64,000 bases of DNA from positions 1,364,001 to 1,428,000 of the forward strand of contig NZ_LR134117.1 of the NCBI RefSeq assembly GCF_900635445.1. Direction: 5' to 3'. The position numbers and the translations under genes are program-made. The first letter of the stretch is position 1; each line of letters begins with the position of its first letter. Source of the DNA: Serratia odorifera. Its GTDB lineage: Bacteria; Pseudomonadota; Gammaproteobacteria; Enterobacterales; Enterobacteriaceae. The notes beneath the pieces are model-generated. The model saw only the letters and a list, made by a program, of their open reading frames with translations. It was not told the DNA's origin and did no database searches. Shown here in pieces: positions 9,845-19,869 of the stretch.

Positions 9845-10996
9845 GTGAAGATGAAATTACCTCCATTTATTGAGCTGTACCGGGCGTTGATCGCCACTCC
9901 TTCGATCAGTGCCACCGATGGCGCTCTCGATCAGAGTAATGAAGCATTAATCAACTTGTTGGCCGGATGGTTTAGTGATTTGGGCTTCCGTGTCGACGTG
10001 CAGCCGGTACCGGACACCCGCAACAAGTTCAACCTGCTGGCCAGTATCGGCGAAGGCAGCGGCGGCCTGCTGCTGGCCGGCCACACCGATACCGTGCCCT
10101 ACGATCAAGGGCGCTGGACGCGCGATCCGTTCACCCTGACCGAACACGACAACAAGCTGTACGGCCTCGGCACCGCCGACATGAAGGGATTCTTCGCCTT
10201 TATTCTCGATGCAGTACGTGACATTGACGCCAGCAAACTGACCAGACCGCTGTATGTGCTGGCCACCGCCGACGAAGAAACCACCATGGCCGGTGCGCGC
10301 TATTTTGCCGCCTCCAGTCAGATCCGGCCGGATTTCGCCATTATCGGCGAACCGACCTCGCTGCAACCGGTGCGGGCGCACAAGGGGCATATTTCCAATG
10401 CGATTCGTATCACCGGACAATCCGGCCACTCCAGCGATCCGGCGCGCGGCGTCAATGCCATCGATCTGATGCATGAATCCATTGGCCATTTAATGGAACT
10501 GCGTAACACCTTGCAGCAACGCTATAACAATCCAGCCTTTGCCGTGCCGTATCCGACGATGAACTTTGGACATATCCATGGCGGCGATGCGGCTAACCGT
10601 ATCTGCGCCTGCTGTGAATTGCATATGGATATTCGCCCGCTGCCGGGCATGACGCTGGATAACATCAACGAACTGCTGCACAGCGCGCTGGCGCCGGTCA
10701 GCGAACGCTGGCCAGGACGCTTGACCATTGACGAACTGCACCCGCCGATCCCCGGCTATGAGTGCCCAACCGATCATCATATGGTCGCGGTGATCGAAAA
10801 GCTGCTGGGCTCGCGCACCGAAGTGGTCAACTATTGCACCGAGGCGCCTTTCGTACAGGAAGTCTGCCCGACGCTGGTGCTGGGACCGGGTTCAATCAAT
10901 CAGGCCCACCAGCCTGATGAATACATTGATACCGCCTTTATCGAGCCGACGCGCAAGCTGTTGGGCCAATTGGTCGATCATTTCTGCCATCAATAA
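9845..10996 (+). CDS. argE: Acetylornithine deacetylase
   Basis: ArgE removes the acetyl group from N-acetylornithine, giving ornithine. It is an M20-family metallohydrolase of 383 residues with a GTG start (reading MKMKLPPFIELYRAL). Metal ligands are visible in the segments LLLAGHTDTVPYD, GLGTADMKG and DEETTMAG; the substrate loop NYCTEAPF and the C-terminal ligand in GSINQAHQPDEY are also present. It is divergent from argC across the ARG boxes. Confidence 0.97.
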   Translation: MKMKLPPFIELYRALIATPSISATDGALDQSNEALINLLAGWFSDLGFRVDVQPVPDTRNKFNLLASIGEGSGGLLLAGHTDTVPYDQGRWTRDPFTLTEHDNKLYGLGTADMKGFFAFILDAVRDIDASKLTRPLYVLATADEETTMAGARYFAASSQIRPDFAIIGEPTSLQPVRAHKGHISNAIRITGQSGHSSDPARGVNAIDLMHESIGHLMELRNTLQQRYNNPAFAVPYPTMNFGHIHGGDAANRICACCELHMDIRPLPGMTLDNINELLHSALAPVSERWPGRLTIDELHPPIPGYECPTDHHMVAVIEKLLGSRTEVVNYCTEAPFVQEVCPTLVLGPGSINQAHQPDEYIDTAFIEPTRKLLGQLVDHFCHQ

Positions 10997-11254
10997 ACCA
11001 GAGAAATGATAGGGGCAATGTCTTATCATGCCCCTACCTATAAAGGCGTAGAACGCTCGCGTGATAAGCCAGACTGATAACCCGCGGGGCGTAATTAAAT
11101 TTCAGAAAAAGCGCCGATTTTGATGTTTTTTTGCTAAAAATAGTGTCAATTGACCATTGGACAGGCACGCGATTGCATGGAACAGGCGCCCTTCGCCTCA
11201 CGCGTGAAATTTACTTACAAGATAAAAATCATATCGAAATGGGTCAGGGGTTAT

Positions 11255-13900
11255 ATGAACGAACAATATTCGGCAATGCGAAGTAATGTCAGTATGCTCG
11301 GCAAATTGCTCGGCGAAACCATTAAAGAAGCGCTGGGTGAGCATATTCTCGATCGCGTTGAAACCATCCGTAAGCTTTCCAAATCGTCACGCGCCGGCAG
11401 CGAGGCGCACCGTCAGGAATTGCTGAACACGCTGCAAAACCTGTCCAACGACGAACTGTTGCCGGTGGCGCGCGCCTTCAGCCAGTTCCTCAATCTGACC
11501 AACGTCGCCGAGCAGTACCACAGTATTTCGCCCAACGGCGAAGCGGCCAGCAACCCGGAAGTGCTGACGCAGCTGTTCAGCCGGCTGAAAGACAAAAAGC
11601 TCAGCAATAAAGCGCTGCAGGATGCGGTAGATCAGCTGTCGATCGAACTGGTGCTGACCGCGCACCCGACGGAAATCACCCGCCGCACGCTGATCCACAA
11701 ACTGGTGGAAGTGAATAGCTGCCTCAGCCAGCTTGACCACAACGACCTGGCCGATTACGAACGCAACAAGATCATGCGCCGTTTGCGTCAGTTAGTTGCC
11801 CAATCGTGGCATACCGACGAAATTCGCCACAATCGACCGACGCCGATCGACGAAGCCAAATGGGGCTTTGCGGTAGTGGAAAACAGCCTGTGGGAGGGCG
11901 TCCCGGCCTTCCTGCGCGAACTGAACGAGCAGTTGGAAAACACCATCGACTACCGCCTGCCGGTGGAAGCGGTGCCGGTGCGCTTCACCTCCTGGATGGG
12001 CGGTGACCGCGACGGTAACCCGAACGTCACCGCCGAAATCACCCGCCACGTGCTGCTGCTGAGCCGTTGGAAAGCCTGCGATCTATTCACCCGCGATATT
12101 CAGGTGCTGGTTTCCGAACTGTCGATGACCGAATGTACACCGGAACTGCGCGAGCTGGCCGGCGGTGACGCGGTACAAGAACCGTATCGTGAAATCATGA
12201 AACGCCTGCGCAGCCAGTTGATGAGCTCACAGGCGTACCTGGAAGGCCGCCTTAAGGGCGAACGCATGCTACGCCCGCACGACCTGCTGGTGAACAACGA
12301 GCAGCTGTGGGAGCCGCTGTACGCCTGTTATCAATCGCTGGTGGCGTGCGGCATGAGCATCATTGCCAATGGCCAACTGCTGGATACCCTGCGCCGCGTG
12401 CGCTGCTTCGGCGTGCCACTGGTGCGTATCGACGTGCGTCAGGAAAGCACCCGCCATACCGAAGCGATCGCCGAACTGACGCGCTATCTGGGGCTGGGCG
12501 ACTATGAAAGCTGGTCAGAAGCGGATAAACAGGCATTCCTGATCCGCGAGTTGAATTCCAAGCGTCCACTGGTGCCATTGAAGTGGCAACCAAGCGCGGA
12601 CACTCAGGAAGTGCTGGAAACCTGCCGGGTGATTGCCGAAGCGCCAGAGGGCTCGATTGCCGCCTACGTGATTTCGATGGCGCGCACGCCATCCGACGTG
12701 CTGGCGGTGCATCTGCTGCTGAAGGAAGCCGGCTGCCCGTTCGCGCTGCCGGTCGCCCCGCTGTTCGAAACCCTCGACGATCTGAATAATGCCGACGACG
12801 TGATGACCCAGTTGCTGAATATCGACTGGTATCGCGGCTTCATTCAGGGCAAGCAAATGGTGATGATCGGCTATTCCGACTCGGCCAAGGACGCCGGCGT
12901 CATGGCGGCATCATGGGCGCAGTATCGCGCGCAGGATGCGCTGATCAAAACCTGCGAAAAAGCCGGGGTCGCACTGACGCTGTTCCACGGGCGCGGCGGT
13001 TCTATCGGCCGTGGCGGTGCACCGGCGCATGCCGCGTTGCTGTCCCAACCGCCGGGCAGCCTGAAGGGTGGCCTGCGCGTTACCGAGCAGGGCGAAATGA
13101 TCCGCTTCAAATACGGCCTGCCGGAAGTCACCATCAGCAGCCTGGCGCTGTATACCGGCGCCATTCTCGAAGCCAACCTGCTGCCACCGCCGGAACCGAA
13201 GAAAGAGTGGCGTACGCTGATGGACGAGCTGTCCGACACCTCGTGCAAAATGTATCGTGGCTACGTGCGTGAAAATCCGGACTTCGTCCCCTACTTCCGC
13301 GCCGCCACACCGGAGCTGGAGCTGGGCAAACTGCCGCTGGGCTCACGCCCGGCCAAGCGCCGCCCGAACGGCGGCGTAGAAAGCCTGCGCGCCATCCCCT
13401 GGATCTTCGCCTGGACGCAGAACCGCCTGATGCTGCCCGCCTGGCTGGGCGCCGGCGCCGGTCTGCAAGAAGCGGTGAAAGCCGGCAAGCAGGATCAGCT
13501 GGAGGCGATGTGTCGCGACTGGCCGTTCTTCTCGACGCGTATCGCCATGCTGGAAATGGTGTTCGCCAAAGCCGATTTGTGGCTGGCGGAATATTACGAT
13601 CAGCGCCTGGTAGACAAGTCTCTGTGGCCGTTGGGCAAACAGCTGCGCGATCAGCTGGACAGCGACATCAAAGTGGTGCTGACCATCGCCAACGACGATC
13701 ACCTGATGGCCGATTTGCCGTGGATTGCTGAATCCATCGCGCTGCGCAACGTCTATACCGATCCGCTGAACGTTCTGCAGGCGGAGCTGCTGCACCGCTC
13801 ACGTCAGCAAGAGGAAAACGGCCAGCAAGACGCACGCGTCGAGCAGGCATTAATGGTCACCATCGCCGGCGTCGCCGCCGGGATGCGCAATACCGGCTAA
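11255..13900 (+). CDS. ppc: Phosphoenolpyruvate carboxylase
   Basis: Ppc adds bicarbonate to phosphoenolpyruvate to make oxaloacetate, replenishing the TCA cycle. The start MNEQYSAMRSNVSMLGK matches the family; 35 upstream in-frame codons are not conserved. The corrected length is 881 residues. Catalytic segments are intact: TAHPTEITRR with the active-site histidine, SWMGGDRDGNPNV, MIGYSDSAKDAG, and FHGRGGSIGRGG with the mobile-loop arginine. It ends MRNTG, the typical C-terminus that forms part of the aspartate inhibitor site. It is monocistronic, closed by terminators. Confidence 0.98.
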   Translation: MNEQYSAMRSNVSMLGKLLGETIKEALGEHILDRVETIRKLSKSSRAGSEAHRQELLNTLQNLSNDELLPVARAFSQFLNLTNVAEQYHSISPNGEAASNPEVLTQLFSRLKDKKLSNKALQDAVDQLSIELVLTAHPTEITRRTLIHKLVEVNSCLSQLDHNDLADYERNKIMRRLRQLVAQSWHTDEIRHNRPTPIDEAKWGFAVVENSLWEGVPAFLRELNEQLENTIDYRLPVEAVPVRFTSWMGGDRDGNPNVTAEITRHVLLLSRWKACDLFTRDIQVLVSELSMTECTPELRELAGGDAVQEPYREIMKRLRSQLMSSQAYLEGRLKGERMLRPHDLLVNNEQLWEPLYACYQSLVACGMSIIANGQLLDTLRRVRCFGVPLVRIDVRQESTRHTEAIAELTRYLGLGDYESWSEADKQAFLIRELNSKRPLVPLKWQPSADTQEVLETCRVIAEAPEGSIAAYVISMARTPSDVLAVHLLLKEAGCPFALPVAPLFETLDDLNNADDVMTQLLNIDWYRGFIQGKQMVMIGYSDSAKDAGVMAASWAQYRAQDALIKTCEKAGVALTLFHGRGGSIGRGGAPAHAALLSQPPGSLKGGLRVTEQGEMIRFKYGLPEVTISSLALYTGAILEANLLPPPEPKKEWRTLMDELSDTSCKMYRGYVRENPDFVPYFRAATPELELGKLPLGSRPAKRRPNGGVESLRAIPWIFAWTQNRLMLPAWLGAGAGLQEAVKAGKQDQLEAMCRDWPFFSTRIAMLEMVFAKADLWLAEYYDQRLVDKSLWPLGKQLRDQLDSDIKVVLTIANDDHLMADLPWIAESIALRNVYTDPLNVLQAELLHRSRQQEENGQQDARVEQALMVTIAGVAAGMRNTG

Positions 13901-13910
13901 GTTGGCAAGC

Positions 13911-13986
13911 AGGAGGTGCGATCGCACCTCCTTTCCTCGTCTTTCCAACCGCGATAAAAAAAGCGCTGTTTATACAGCGCTTTTTT
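13911..13986 (+). terminator. ppc terminator region (two hairpins)
   Basis: A perfect palindrome AGGAGGTGCG/ATCGCACCTCCT spans 13911-13932. It is followed at 13956-13986 by AGCGCTG-TTTATA-CAGCGCT flanked by A and T runs, a strong terminator that can act in both directions between the convergent ppc and metF. Confidence 0.9.
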
Positions 13987-14004
13987 GCATCGTTCATCTA
14001 TCTA

Positions 14005-14901
14005 TCAGGCCGCCGCTATTGGCCGCACGCCCAGCGTATGGCAAATCGCATAGCTCATCTCGGCGCGGTTCAACGTATAGAAGTGGAAATCCTTTACGCC
14101 TTCGCGGCTGAGGATCTTCACCATATCCATCGCGATGTTGGCACCGACCATTTTGCGTGTTTCCGGGTCATCATCCAGTCCTTCGAACATACTGGTCATC
14201 CAGCTCGGCACCCGTACGTTGGTCATGGTAGCGAAACGTTGCAACTGCTTGAAGTTGGATACCGGCAAAATGCCCGGTACGATCTCCACGTCGATGCTGG
14301 CGGCCACGCAACGATCGCGAAAACGCAGGTAACTTTCCACGTCGAAGAAAAACTGCGTGATGGCACGGTTGGCACCGGCGTCAATCTTACGCTTCAGGTT
14401 AATCAGATCCGCCTGGGCGCTTTTGGCTTCCGGGTGCACTTCCGGGTAGGCCGCTACCGAAATGTCAAAATCCCCGACGTCTTTCAGCAGCGTCACCAGA
14501 TCGGTGGCATACATTTCCGGTTTGCCACTGCCCGGCGGCAGATCGCCACGCAGTGCCACAATGTGGCGAATACCGCTGTTCCAGTAATCGCTGGCGATAG
14601 CGCGCAACTGCGCCGGTGAGGCATCGATACAGGTCAGGTGCGGCGCCGCATCCAGCCCGGTACGATCCTTAATCCCCTTGATGATGCTGTGGGTGCGATC
14701 GCGCTCACCGGAGTTTGCGCCATAGGTGACGGAGACAAATTTGGGTTTGAGGCTGCTCAAACGATCGATCGACTGCCAGAGGGTGTCTTCCATTTCGCTG
14801 GTACGCGGCGGGAAAAACTCGAACGATACGTTAATCTGGCCGTTTAATTCCGCCAGGCTTTGGTTCAGCGCTTCTCGCTGGTTTGCGTGGAAAAAACTCA
14901 T
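14005..14901 (-). CDS. metF: 5,10-methylenetetrahydrofolate reductase
   Basis: MetF is an FAD enzyme that makes 5-methyl-tetrahydrofolate for methionine synthesis. The 298-residue TIM-barrel protein shows SFEFFPPRT near the N-terminus with the catalytic glutamate, the FAD-contact segment RGDLPPGSGKPE, and TQFFFD. It is preceded by tandem MetJ boxes, so repression by MetJ with S-adenosylmethionine is expected. It is convergent with ppc and separate from the metBL operon. Confidence 0.97.
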   Translation of the reverse strand: MSFFHANQREALNQSLAELNGQINVSFEFFPPRTSEMEDTLWQSIDRLSSLKPKFVSVTYGANSGERDRTHSIIKGIKDRTGLDAAPHLTCIDASPAQLRAIASDYWNSGIRHIVALRGDLPPGSGKPEMYATDLVTLLKDVGDFDISVAAYPEVHPEAKSAQADLINLKRKIDAGANRAITQFFFDVESYLRFRDRCVAASIDVEIVPGILPVSNFKQLQRFATMTNVRVPSWMTSMFEGLDDDPETRKMVGANIAMDMVKILSREGVKDFHFYTLNRAEMSYAICHTLGVRPIAAA

Positions 14902-14945
14902 ACCCTGTCTGCCTCTCGTCGATCGCTGTTTTATTTCATTTTAAT

Positions 14946-14977
14946 AAGCGTCTATACGTTTAGACGTCTAGATAGAA
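14946..14977. promoter_or_regulatory. MetJ operator upstream of metF
   Basis: Four consecutive 8-base met boxes are seen: AAGCGTCT, ATACGTTT, AGACGTCT and AGATAGAA. The third is the exact consensus AGACGTCT. MetJ binds cooperatively to such tandem boxes. Confidence 0.8.
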
Positions 14978-15065
14978 AATGCCGCAAGTTGGCTAAAGAG
15001 TCAACAGGAAAATTGGGGCAATAAGATGATTAATCCTCATCGGCTAGGCGAGAGAATTTCACGAT

Positions 15066-15137
15066 CGAGGATTGAGTTCCGGGCGCCGCAGGCAGCGCCC
15101 AGAGACAGACTACGCACAGAGCGCGGCAAGCCGCGCT
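15066..15137 (-). terminator. Hairpins downstream of metL
   Basis: Two GC-rich hairpins follow the metL stop on the minus strand: GAGCGCGG/CCGCGCTC at 15118-15137 and GGGCGC/GCGCCC near 15080-15101. Neither has a clear T tract, so termination here is likely weak. Confidence 0.4.
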
Positions 15138-15144
15138 CGAGGGA

Positions 15145-17580
15145 TTACAGCAGCTGTGCCAAACGATTGAGATCCGACTGCAGCGCTCCGGCGGTGACAT
15201 CGCGCCCGGCGCCCGGCCCGCGGATCACCAACGGGTTATCGCGATACCAGCGGCTTTCAATGGCAAACACGTTGTCGCACGGCAGCAGCGACGCCAGCGG
15301 ATGCTCTGGTCGCACCGCCTCCACCCCGACGCGCGCCTTGCCGTTGGCATCGAAGCGTGCCACGTGGCGCAACACCAGCCCCATTTCACTGGCGGCCTCA
15401 AAGCGTTGCAGCATCTGCTGATTCAGCGCATCGCCATTCTCAAAGAACTGATCGACCGAGCCCTGTTCAGTACCTGCCGGCACCAGCGATTCCACCCGCA
15501 CCTGATTCGGTTCGATGTCATAACCGGCCTCTCGCGCCAAAATCACCAGTTTGCGCATCACGTCCTGTCCGGAAAGGTCAACGCGCGGATCGGGTTCGGT
15601 CAGCCCCTGCTGCCACGCCTGATCAACCAGTTCGGTAAACGGCACCGTGCCGTCGAATTGCAGGAACAGCCACGACAGCGTACCGGAGAAAATACCACTG
15701 AGCGCCAAGATACTGTCGCCGCTATCACGCAGATCGCGCACCGTGTAGTTCACCGGCAAACCGGCACCCACGGTAGCGTTATACAGCCAATGGCGGCCGG
15801 TTTTTGCGAACGCGTCGCGAATCTGGCGATGGGTATCGCTGCAGGACGCGCCGGCCAGTTTGTTGGCGCTAATAACATGGAAACCGTAACTGGCGAAATC
15901 CAGGTACTGATCCGCCAGGTTTTCACTGGCAGTAACGTCAAGCACCACCAGATCGTCGAACGGATGAGCACGCATCCACAGAAACAGCGACTCTTCGTCC
16001 AGTTCCTGCGCTTCGTCATCGAAAAACGCCAACGCGCGGCTGGCATCCAGTCCGTCGTAATTGAGCAGACTGCGACGACTGTCCACCACTCCGGCCAGAA
16101 TGAATTCAAAACCGGTACGGGCAGACAGGTTTTTTTGTTCACGTGCGAACAGTTCCAGCCAGCGCGAACCAATATTGCCTTTGCCGAACAGCACCAGGCC
16201 GATACGCTTTTCGGCCCGGAACAGGCTCTGGTGCAGCCCCTGGATCAGCAAGCCGGTCGGCCCCTGACGCAGTACCGCCACCAGGCTGATGCCGTCTTCC
16301 GCCTGCCAGATAAACTCCACCGGCTGATCTTTCAACTGCTGATAGAACCGATGGCTGTGCAGCGGGTTCTTACACACGCCGGCACCAACCAGCGCCACCA
16401 GCGCCAGCCCTTCCCGCAGTTGCAAGGTCCCCGGCAACGCCGCTTGCTGCAAAACGCGCAGTACGCTACCGGCCACTTCTGCGGTATAGCACAGCTGAAT
16501 CAGGCTGCGATCGGTGTGGATGCCAATCGACAGCGGTTTGATCTGCGCGCGTTTCAGCACCAGATCCAGTTCTTTTTGCGCCAGCTTGAAATCATGCTGG
16601 GGTGCAACCGTCAGCTCGATCAGGCAGACGTCATCATGGCTGGTGACGATTTTCGCGCCAGTGCCCGAGGCCAGCACCCGCTCAATGCGCGTAGAGCCCT
16701 GCTCCGGTTGATAACTGCAGCGCAGTTGCAGATCGATATCACTGCCGGATACCGGTTGCAAAGTACGGGTGTGCAATACCGGTGCCGCCAGGCGCGCCAG
16801 TTCGCTGGCCTCGTCCAACCGCAACAGCGGCAGCAGACAGGCGTCTTTCACTTTACGCGGATCGGCGCTGTACACCCCGGCGACGTCGCTCCAGATAGTG
16901 ACCCGCTCAACGCCGGCCAAGGCGCCGATCTGCGTGGCGGAATAGTCACTGCCGTTGCGCCCCAACAGCACGGTTTCACCGGCGTCGTTGCGCGAAATAA
17001 ACCCGGTCACCACCAGGCGTCGGCCCGGATGCTGTGCCATCAACTGCTGCAATAGCGGGTAGGAGCGTCCTTCATCCACCTGCGGCTGCGCCGCACGTTC
17101 GGCGCGCAGAAAATCGCGCGCATCCAGCCAGGCCGCTTGCATATCCAGTTTCTTCAGCACTTCCGCCATCAGGCGCGCCGACCAGATTTCACCGTGCCCC
17201 ACCACTTCGGCGTAGGTCACGTCATCGACGTTGCCGTCCAGCAGCACCGCCAGACGCTCCAGATCGTGAATAAATGCCGCAATCAACGGCTCGGCGGTTT
17301 CCGGCGGTAACAGGCCGCTAATCAGCTCGCTATGGTAGCGGCGCAGCGCCTGTTGAACCTGATGCGCGGAAAGGCGATCGCTCTGGCTCAGCTTGAGCCA
17401 GTTAATCAGTTGGTTAGTGGTGCTGCCGGCCGCCGATACCACCATCAGATCGCCCGGCTGGCTGTATTCGGCCATAATTCCGGCCACCCGCAGATAACAC
17501 TTCACATCCGCCAGGCTGCTGCCGCCAAATTTGTGCAGTTGACGCCCGCTGACCGGCCCTGCTACCGCAATTGCATTCAT
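15145..17580 (-). CDS. metL: Bifunctional aspartokinase II / homoserine dehydrogenase II
   Basis: MetL performs the first and third steps of the aspartate-family pathway for methionine. The 811-residue protein has an N-terminal aspartokinase domain with HKFGGSSLADVK, central ACT-like sequence, and a C-terminal homoserine dehydrogenase starting at the NAD(P) motif VLFGKGNIGSRW, with the catalytic segment near GIFSGTLSWLF. It starts two bases after the metB stop, with GAGGTAA as ribosome-binding site overlapping that stop, so the two are translationally coupled in a metBL operon. Confidence 0.97.
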   Translation of the reverse strand: MNAIAVAGPVSGRQLHKFGGSSLADVKCYLRVAGIMAEYSQPGDLMVVSAAGSTTNQLINWLKLSQSDRLSAHQVQQALRRYHSELISGLLPPETAEPLIAAFIHDLERLAVLLDGNVDDVTYAEVVGHGEIWSARLMAEVLKKLDMQAAWLDARDFLRAERAAQPQVDEGRSYPLLQQLMAQHPGRRLVVTGFISRNDAGETVLLGRNGSDYSATQIGALAGVERVTIWSDVAGVYSADPRKVKDACLLPLLRLDEASELARLAAPVLHTRTLQPVSGSDIDLQLRCSYQPEQGSTRIERVLASGTGAKIVTSHDDVCLIELTVAPQHDFKLAQKELDLVLKRAQIKPLSIGIHTDRSLIQLCYTAEVAGSVLRVLQQAALPGTLQLREGLALVALVGAGVCKNPLHSHRFYQQLKDQPVEFIWQAEDGISLVAVLRQGPTGLLIQGLHQSLFRAEKRIGLVLFGKGNIGSRWLELFAREQKNLSARTGFEFILAGVVDSRRSLLNYDGLDASRALAFFDDEAQELDEESLFLWMRAHPFDDLVVLDVTASENLADQYLDFASYGFHVISANKLAGASCSDTHRQIRDAFAKTGRHWLYNATVGAGLPVNYTVRDLRDSGDSILALSGIFSGTLSWLFLQFDGTVPFTELVDQAWQQGLTEPDPRVDLSGQDVMRKLVILAREAGYDIEPNQVRVESLVPAGTEQGSVDQFFENGDALNQQMLQRFEAASEMGLVLRHVARFDANGKARVGVEAVRPEHPLASLLPCDNVFAIESRWYRDNPLVIRGPGAGRDVTAGALQSDLNRLAQLL

Positions 17581-17582
17581 GC

Positions 17583-18745
17583 TTACCTCGTTGCCGCCGC
17601 CTGGAAAGCGCGTTCCAGATCGGCAATCAAATCTTCACTGTCTTCAATACCCACGGAAATACGCAGCAGGCTTTCGGAAATGCCAGCCGCCGCTCGCGCA
17701 TCCGCCGCCATGCCGGCGTGGGTCATGGTCGCCGCATGCGAGATCAGGCTTTCCACCCCACCCAGCGATTCCGCCAATGTGAACAACTCCAGAGCCGACA
17801 GGAAGCGGCGCAGTACTGCCTCGTCCCCGTCCAGCTCAAAACTGAGCATCGCGCCAAAACCGCGTTGGTTGCCGGCGCGCAATCTCATGGCCTGGGTTTT
17901 CCGGCAGGGAAGGATGATACAGCTTTTTGACCAAAGGTTGCTGCTGTAAATAACCGACAATCGCATCGGCGTTGTGTTGCGCCGCCTTGATGCGCGGCGA
18001 CAGCGTGCGCATACCGCGCAGCAGCAGGTAGCTGTCAAACGCGCCGCCGGTGACGCCGATATTGTTCGCCCACCACGCCAGCTCCACCGCCAGCTCGGCG
18101 TCTTTGGCAATCACCGCGCCGGCAACCACGTCGGAGTGACCGTTAAGGTATTTGGTGCAGGAATGAACCACCAGATCCGCCCCCAGCGCAATCGGCTGCT
18201 GCAGCGCCGGGCTGAGGAAGGTGTTATCCACCACCGCCAGCGCACCGGCGGCATGCGCCGCCTGACAGATGGCGGCAATATCCACCACCCGCAACAGCGG
18301 GTTGCTCGGGCTTTCGATCAGCACCAACTTTGGTTTTTGCGCTAACGCCTGTTGCAACGCAGCCTCGTCGCTCTGATCGACAAACAGCACCCGATAGGCG
18401 CCACGCTTGCTCAGGCTGTCAAACAGCCGATAGCTGCCGCCGTAGCAGTCGTGCGGTGCCACCAGCAGATCGCCGGGTTGCAGTAGTACCGTCGTCACCA
18501 GATGGATCGCCGACATGCCACTGCCGGTCATCACCGCACCAGCACCGCCTTCCAGCTCGGCCAGCGCACGCTGTACCACGTCACGCGTCGGGTTGCCGCG
18601 CCGGCGAATAATCATGGGCTCGCGGCTGGTTAAAGTCGGTGAAGTTATAGGTGCTGGACAGATGAATCGGTGGAACAACGCAGCCAAACTGTTGGTCATC
18701 GTTCAGGCCGCTGCGCACGGCGATGGTGGCGGGTTTACGCGTCAT
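17583..18745 (-). CDS. metB: Cystathionine gamma-synthase (two frameshifts in this sequence)
   Basis: MetB is a pyridoxal-phosphate enzyme joining O-succinylhomoserine and cysteine. The true start is at 18745 (MTRKPATIAVRSGLNDD). The frame breaks near 18600, where one extra C after HDYS shifts the frame before RRGNPTRD. It breaks again at 17867-17868, where one extra base follows the ARRQ segment before GFGAMLSFELDGDE. The PLP lysine lies in LVVHSCTKYLNGHSD. With both insertions removed the length is 386 residues, exactly that of E. coli. It is first in metBL and divergent from metJ. Confidence 0.95.
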
Positions 18746-18804
18746 TAGGGGGCTCGGCTCTCGAATACGGTGAATGAGGCCTAAAGATTAATCGCAAGAA
18801 GGAT

Positions 18805-18836
18805 GGACGTCAATACATCTGGACATCTAAACTTCT
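18805..18836. promoter_or_regulatory. MetJ operator between metB and metJ
   Basis: Four tandem met boxes are seen: GGACGTCA, ATACATCT, GGACATCT and AAACTTCT. They lie in the 315-base metB-metJ divergent region and match the layout of the E. coli metBJ operator. The rest of the region (18746-19060) holds AT-rich promoter sequence in which I assign no further site. Confidence 0.8.
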
Positions 18837-19060
18837 TTGCGTATAGATTGAGCATCGGCATAATACCCGCTAAAATTATAGCGATTTGATATGACGTTAA
18901 GATGTTGTTGCGCTAAGCATAGTCTAAAGCTATCGATCGACAGCAATCAGTGACTTTGGTCGCGTAAAGTTGACATTTATTTAGTGAGAACAGTGAAGAT
19001 CGGGCATAATTAGCCGGTTTTTAGAATTTTGTAATTTTTCTGACAAATTTAAGGTGTCCC

Positions 19061-19378
19061 ATGGCTGAGTGGAACGGCGAGTATGTCAGCCCTTACGCTG
19101 AACACGGTAAAAAAAGCGAGCAAGTAAAAAAAATCACGGTATCCATTCCGCTGAAGGTTCTTAAGATCCTCACCGATGAACGGACCCGTCGCCAGGTGAA
19201 TAACCTGCGCCACGCCACTAACAGTGAATTACTGTGCGAAGCGTTCCTGCATGCCTTTACCGGCCAGCCGCTGCCGAACGATGAAGACCTGCGCAAAGAG
19301 CGCAACGATGAAATCCCGGAAGCCGCGAAAGTGCTGATGCGCGAACTGGGTGTGGATCCCGATACCTGGGAATATTGA
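19061..19378 (+). CDS. metJ: MetJ, methionine regulon repressor
   Basis: A 105-residue ribbon-helix-helix repressor that binds met boxes with S-adenosylmethionine as corepressor. The beta-strand that contacts DNA is in the segment VKKITVSIPLKVLKIL (residues 22-37), followed by the helix with the RRQVNNLRHATNSELLCEAF sequence, nearly identical to E. coli. It is divergent from metB and autoregulated through the operator above. A bidirectional terminator follows. Confidence 0.98.
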   Translation: MAEWNGEYVSPYAEHGKKSEQVKKITVSIPLKVLKILTDERTRRQVNNLRHATNSELLCEAFLHAFTGQPLPNDEDLRKERNDEIPEAAKVLMRELGVDPDTWEY

Positions 19379-19408
19379 ATGCCGTCTGCCAACGCAGGCG
19401 ACAAAAAC

Positions 19409-19436
19409 AAAAAAGGCGCCTGAGGCGCCTTTTTTA
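19409..19436. terminator. Bidirectional terminator between metJ and rpmE
   Basis: AAAAAGGCGCC-TGA-GGCGCCTTTTTT is a near-perfect palindrome with A and T runs on either side, serving the convergent metJ and rpmE. Confidence 0.9.
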
Positions 19437-19453
19437 TCGGACGATAAGAAATC

Positions 19454-19669
19454 TTATTTCTTAGCGCCTGGTACGCTGAAACGCTTGTTGAAGCGGTCAA
19501 CGCGGCCACCGGTAGCAACGTCACGCTGCTTGCCAGTGTAGAACGGGTGGCATTGACCACACACGTCCAGGTTCAGATCGTGACCCACTGTAGAGCGGAT
19601 GGTGATCACGTTACCGCAAGAGCAGTTTGCAGTAACAACGTCGTATTTTGGGTGGATACCTTGTTTCAT
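19454..19669 (-). CDS. rpmE: 50S ribosomal protein L31 (zinc-binding form)
   Basis: A 71-residue protein beginning MKQGIHPKYD with the four cysteines of the zinc-containing L31 form in NCSCGN and VCGQCHPFY. It bridges the ribosomal subunits. Organisms with this C+ form often carry a zinc-free paralogue elsewhere, under Zur control; none is in this window. It is divergent from priA. Confidence 0.97.
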   Translation of the reverse strand: MKQGIHPKYDVVTANCSCGNVITIRSTVGHDLNLDVCGQCHPFYTGKQRDVATGGRVDRFNKRFSVPGAKK

Positions 19670-19869
19670 GGGGAAACCTCAGTTAAGGCCGTGTCGCTAT
19701 CCAGCCCTGTTTCGCCAGACACCACACGTGATTGATGATAATTTTTTGGTATCGAATTATACCAAAGGCGGCAAATTATACAGAATAATATCACCCGCGC
19801 AATCGGATCCGTACATTTGAACGGCTAGCGTGTAAACTAGCCGACAATCTTTACCTCCTGGATGACCTC